Shown in pieces: positions 6,804 to 8,871 of a stretch of 8,871 nt of DNA. A program made the translations under genes and the position numbers. This DNA comes from Frankia sp. (GTDB lineage: Bacteria > Actinomycetota > Actinomycetes > Frankiales > Frankiaceae): contig JADGHD010000167.1 of the NCBI GenBank assembly GCA_019689615.1, positions 1 to 8,871 of the forward strand, in the 5' to 3' direction. How positions within the stretch are numbered: the stretch's first letter is position 1; each line of letters opens with the position of its first letter. The notes under the pieces were generated by a model. It worked only from the letters and a program-made list of their open reading frames with translations. It had not been told where the DNA came from and ran no database searches.

Positions 6804-7023
6804 GTCACACCGGCCGAGGCCGCAGGCGAAGCGCATCGCCAGCGCGGGCTCGGTCCCGACGCGCTGGTTGCGGCGGCGCGCGCGGGACGCGTCACCCTGC
6901 GCCCGGTCAGCCACCGACCGTGATCACGGGCGTCGGCGGGACAAGGCCGGCAGTATCGCTAGGGGCCGTGGACCGCGACACGCGGACGCGGGCCGAGGTG
7001 ACGCAGCCGCAGCCAACCCGGAC
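6804..7023 (+). other. Intergenic region upstream of the SDR gene
   Basis: No gene is supported here. It contains a perfect 12-bp palindrome, CCGTGATCACGG at 6918-6929, extended by matching flanks with a single mismatched pair, which could be an operator for the SDR gene. A TATCGC-like element at 6954 lies about 83 bp before the SDR start, but no matching -35 was found. Confidence 0.35.
6918..6929. promoter_or_regulatory. 12-bp palindrome upstream of the SDR gene
   Basis: CCGTGATCACGG is a perfect palindrome centred about 113 bp upstream of the SDR start. Outer bases pair again beyond one mismatch (CG at 6915-6916 with CG at 6931-6932). It could be a regulator site; being short and GC-rich, chance is a real alternative. 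Confidence 0.25.
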
Positions 7024-7027
7024 GGAG
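7024..7027 (+). promoter_or_regulatory. Shine-Dalgarno site of the SDR gene
   Basis: GGAG lies 9 nt before ATG 7037 and decides the start of an otherwise much longer open frame that extends upstream to 6422. Confidence 0.5.
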
Positions 7028-7036
7028 TCGAGGCCG

Positions 7037-7834
7037 ATGACGGAGGAACAGGAGAAGCCGAACGGCGTCCTCGCCGGCAGGGTCGCGATCGTGACCGGCG
7101 GCGGCCAGGGCGTCGGCCGCGGCATCGCGCTCGCGCTGGCCAGCGAGGGTGCCCGGGTCGTGGTATGCGGCCGGACCGAGGCCCCGCTGCAGGCGGTCCG
7201 CGACGAGATCGCCGCCCGCGGCGGAACGGTGCTGGCGGTCCGCTGCGACGTCACCGTCCTCGACGACCTGCGGGAACTGGTCCGCCGCACGGTGGAGGAG
7301 TTCGGCGGCATCCACATCCTCGTCAACAACGCGATGATCGTCCCGCACGGCAAGCTCCTCGACCTCGAGGAGGAGAAGGTCGCCGCCGCATGGGAGTCCG
7401 GCCCGCTGGCCGCCTTCCGCCTGATGCGCCTGTGCCACCCCTACCTACGCCGCAGCGACGACAACCCGCACGGCGGCGCCGTCATCAACCTGTCCTCCGG
7501 CGCCTCGGTAGCCCCCGTGACCCACGACCGCGCGATGTACGCGGTGACGAAGTCCGCCATCAACTCCCTCTCCCGCGGCGCCGCCGTCGAATGGGGCCCA
7601 GACGGCATCCGCGTCAACACGATCATGCCCCTGGCCAACTCCCCCGCCCTGGAACGCTTCGCCCGCGAGACCCCCGAGGCGATGGAAGACGTCCTGTCCG
7701 GCATCCCCCTGCGCCGCGTAGGCGACCCCGAGACCGACATCGGCCGCGCCGTGGTCTTCCTGGCCAGCCCCGACGCCTCCTTCGTCACCAGCGCCCTCCT
7801 CCCCCTGGACGGCGGCTCCGCCTACATCCGGTAG
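7037..7834 (+). CDS. Short-chain dehydrogenase/reductase (classical SDR)
   Basis: A 265-residue NAD(P)-dependent oxidoreductase with a Rossmann fold, expected to oxidise or reduce an alcohol/ketone substrate. Visible motifs are TGGGQGVG (20-27, the TGxxxGxG cofactor loop), CGRTE after strand 2 (an Arg that often favours NADPH), RCDV for adenine binding, INLSS (150-154, catalytic Ser), YAVTK (168-172, catalytic Tyr and Lys), and IRVNTIMP followed by a C-terminal PLDGG. Two positions are unusual: the NNAG motif reads NNAM, and the helix-4 Asn of the usual catalytic tetrad aligns with Gly122 in WESGPLAAF. The start is ATG 7037, with GGAG 9 nt upstream and the conserved domain beginning 10 residues later (GVLAGRVAIVTGG). 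Length is normal for the family. It stands alone on its strand. The substrate cannot be inferred; steroid- or fatty-acyl-type SDRs are the closest in style. Confidence 0.92.
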   Translation: MTEEQEKPNGVLAGRVAIVTGGGQGVGRGIALALASEGARVVVCGRTEAPLQAVRDEIAARGGTVLAVRCDVTVLDDLRELVRRTVEEFGGIHILVNNAMIVPHGKLLDLEEEKVAAAWESGPLAAFRLMRLCHPYLRRSDDNPHGGAVINLSSGASVAPVTHDRAMYAVTKSAINSLSRGAAVEWGPDGIRVNTIMPLANSPALERFARETPEAMEDVLSGIPLRRVGDPETDIGRAVVFLASPDASFVTSALLPLDGGSAYIR

Positions 7835-7848
7835 ACCAGCGTCAAGCA

Positions 7849-7861
7849 GTTGGTCGCCAAC
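7849..7861 (+). terminator. Small hairpin just after the SDR stop
   Basis: GTTGG-TCG-CCAAC forms a perfect 5-bp stem with a 3-base loop 15 nt after the SDR stop codon. There is no T tract, so as a terminator it would be weak. Confidence 0.25.
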
Positions 7862-7911
7862 AATGGATAGCAGGAAACGACACGGAATCACGCCACACTA
7901 GCCGTGCGCCA

Positions 7912-7931
7912 CGATGTGACAGTCACCATCG
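7912..7931. repeat. Imperfect inverted repeat between convergent genes
   Basis: CGAT-GTGAC-a-GTCAC-CATCG is symmetric apart from one extra base. It sits between the convergent SDR and VapC genes, where a bidirectional terminator or a protein-binding site would fit. No T tract follows on either strand. Confidence 0.3.
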
Positions 7932-8028
7932 CGGCAATCAACGAATGGCTCCGCTGACAGACTTCTGAAACAGACCCTGGCCAAGACCGTCCGGACGCCT
8001 GCGGCCTGACCCGGAGGTACGAGGTGCT

Positions 8029-8436
8029 TCACCCGACCAGAATTACCTTTACTCCGACCGCATCATAGGTCCCGCGCGCGCGTGCGTCCCTCGTCGCGAG
8101 GGCCAGGCCATGCTCCTTGGCGGTGAGCGCCACCAGCCCGTCATACACGGCGCCCCCGGCGATGCCGAGTTGGCTCAAGGTCGTGTGGACCTTCTGGGCG
8201 GTCGGGCCGCTCAGCGTCAGCGGCGTCGTGAACCTCGCATCGAGCAGGCGCGCGGCGTCCGGCCCGGACAGTCGCGCGTCGCCCGGCAGTCTGGTGAGTA
8301 CCGAGTAGGTCTCCGCCAGGGCGTGCCCACTCAGGGTGAGCTGCTGTCCGTCCCACCATCGCACTACCTCCGCGTGACGCTGATGTGAGCGGACGAGGAG
8401 AGGAACGGCGACGCTCGTGTCGACGGCGATGGTCAC
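8029..8436 (-). CDS. vapC: VapC-type PIN-domain ribonuclease toxin
   Basis: A 135-residue PIN-domain protein, the expected size of a VapC toxin, which cleaves RNA (commonly tRNA or rRNA) using metal ions held by acidic residues. The candidate residues are all present: Asp6 in IAVDTSVAV, Glu42 in HALAETYSVL, Asp99 in AVYDGLVALTA and Asp117 in ALATRDARA. GTG 8436 is chosen because the PIN fold starts there (MTIAVDTS) and because its GTGA overlaps the TGA stop of the antitoxin gene by 4 nt, giving translational coupling. A longer frame to 8739 merely reads through the antitoxin gene out of frame. Activity would be neutralised by the adjacent AbrB-type protein. The RNA target is not predictable. 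The family call is firm; naming it vapC follows convention for PIN/antitoxin pairs. Confidence 0.9.
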   Translation of the reverse strand: MTIAVDTSVAVPLLVRSHQRHAEVVRWWDGQQLTLSGHALAETYSVLTRLPGDARLSGPDAARLLDARFTTPLTLSGPTAQKVHTTLSQLGIAGGAVYDGLVALTAKEHGLALATRDARARGTYDAVGVKVILVG

Positions 8437-8669
8437 TTGCGTCCCGCGTCGATGAGGCCGAACAGTACGTCGTCGTCGACAGGCGTGTCGCCGGCCGACA
8501 CGAGCACGCCGTTCTCCTCGACGAGGCGCGCGGTCCTGCCGGCCGGCACGACCTGCACGCCAGCCCCGTAGGGCGAGATGTCCACCTTCGTGCCCGGGAG
8601 GAGGCCCAGCGCGTCGCGGATGGACTTGGGCAGCACGATCCGGCCCGCCTGATCCACAACAGCTTCCAT
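8433..8669 (-). CDS. vapB: VapB-type AbrB/SpoVT-fold antitoxin
   Basis: A 78-residue antitoxin. Residues 1-45 have the swapped-hairpin AbrB pattern: MEAVVDQAGRIVLPKSIRDALGLLPGTKVDI. This domain dimerises and binds the operon's own promoter. The rest (TARLVEENGVLVSAGDTPVDDDVLFGLIDAGRK) is acidic and would wrap and inhibit the PIN toxin. Start choice: ATG 8669 matches the usual AbrB N-terminus. The frame also has an ATG at 8696, adding MGLEWYRPP, with only a weak GGCGAG upstream. At ATG 8669 there is no Shine-Dalgarno, but TATCGT lies 6 nt upstream, as in leaderless actinobacterial genes. The stop overlaps the toxin start by 4 nt (GTGA). Antitoxin-first order with overlap is the standard arrangement of type II pairs. 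Confidence 0.88.
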   Translation of the reverse strand: MEAVVDQAGRIVLPKSIRDALGLLPGTKVDISPYGAGVQVVPAGRTARLVEENGVLVSAGDTPVDDDVLFGLIDAGRK

Positions 8670-8675
8670 GGGAGG

Positions 8676-8681
8676 ACGATA
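8676..8681 (-). promoter_or_regulatory. Possible leaderless -10 element for vapB
   Basis: On the - strand TATCGT fits TANNNT and ends 6 nt before ATG 8669. In actinobacteria this spacing typically puts the transcription start at the A of the start codon. It competes with the upstream TTGACA promoter candidate. Confidence 0.3.
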
Positions 8682-8699
8682 CCATTCCAATCCCATCTG

Positions 8700-8713
8700 C
8701 GCGGCTCGCCGCG
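8700..8713. promoter_or_regulatory. Inverted repeat, possible VapB operator
   Basis: CGCGGC-tc-GCCGCG is a perfect 6-bp inverted repeat just upstream of the antitoxin gene. AbrB-type antitoxins repress their own operons through such sites. The sequence is all G and C apart from the spacer T, so chance occurrence is possible. Confidence 0.35.
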
Positions 8714-8736
8714 AGCGGTCCAGGCCGGCGAGGCGG

Positions 8737-8766
8737 CATCTAGCGCGTCGGACATCGGTTTGTCAA
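8737..8766 (-). promoter_or_regulatory. Candidate vapBC promoter
   Basis: On the - strand a perfect TTGACA (8761-8766) is followed after 18 nt by TAGATG (8737-8742), a weak -10 match. Transcription would begin about 8730, leaving a leader that covers the 8700-8713 inverted repeat. Confidence 0.4.
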
Positions 8767-8811
8767 CGCGGCCTGGTCGCCGGGAAATGCCCCGGGCGCG
8801 CGTCACGGAAA

Positions 8812-8871
8812 TCACCGGTTCGGGGATTTCTCGATGGTGGGGTCGAGGTCGGGGAGGGGGCCGTAGCCGGG
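8812..8871 (-). CDS. 3' end of an unidentified gene running off the window
   Basis: Read on the - strand, the last bases encode PGYGPLPDLDPTIEKSPNR and then TGA (8812-8814). Nearly every codon ends in C or G, as in the other genes here, and no stop interrupts the frame to the window edge. This indicates the C-terminus of a real protein whose body lies beyond base 8871. The 19 residues are too few to name it. It lies upstream of vapBC on the same strand with a 142-bp gap and a promoter candidate between, so it is probably a separate transcription unit. A GC-rich imperfect stem at about 8778-8797 could be its terminator. Confidence 0.5.
   Translation of the reverse strand, partial: PGYGPLPDLDPTIEKSPNR

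Noticed and set aside
7987..7998. CGTCCGGACG palindrome near the VapC 3' end
   Set aside because: It is only 10 bp and GC-rich, expected by chance in this base composition.
8437..8739. N-terminal extension of VapC
   Set aside because: It reads the antitoxin gene out of frame; the PIN domain begins at GTG 8436, which overlaps the antitoxin stop.
1..8871. tRNA, rRNA, CRISPR array, intact insertion sequence
   Set aside because: No tRNA-like cloverleaf, regularly spaced repeats, transposase motifs or long terminal repeats were seen on reading the window.

Overview
The window is very GC-rich DNA whose reading frames almost always end codons in G or C and often start at GTG. This points to a high-GC actinomycete. 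The overall flavour resembles Frankia or a relative, but that genus guess is inference.

Left part (1-3065, + strand): two GT-B glycosyltransferases of the GT4 type lie in tandem 35 bp apart. The first is open at the window's 5' edge and has a beta-rich module inserted between its two Rossmann halves. They probably belong to a larger surface-polysaccharide or glycan operon that begins upstream. The second gene runs 10 bp into the 3' end of a convergent MFS gene.

Middle (3056-6385, - strand): a 14-helix DHA2-type drug/proton antiporter and a zinc-independent quinone-oxidoreductase-like dehydrogenase, separated by 382 bp with no convincing gene. Each has a Shine-Dalgarno sequence and, about 50 bp upstream of its start, an AT-containing inverted repeat that stands out from the GC-rich background. 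One is 7+4+7 bp and the other is a perfect 20-bp palindrome. Both look like TetR-type operators, yet no regulator gene is present in the window.

Right-centre (6386-7834, + strand): a gene-poor stretch with one small, possibly frameshifted ORF, then a short-chain dehydrogenase/reductase (SDR) with intact TGxxxGxG and YxxxK motifs but unusual residues at two conserved positions.

Right end (7835-8871): a ~195-bp intergenic stretch of clearly lower GC, then a VapBC-type toxin-antitoxin pair on the - strand with overlapping genes and candidate promoter and operator elements. The last 60 bases hold the 3' end of another - strand gene that runs off the window. No rRNA, tRNA, CRISPR array or intact mobile element was found. 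I did not find a clearly new multi-gene system. The most distinctive signals are the two orphan operator-like palindromes and the domain-inserted glycosyltransferase.
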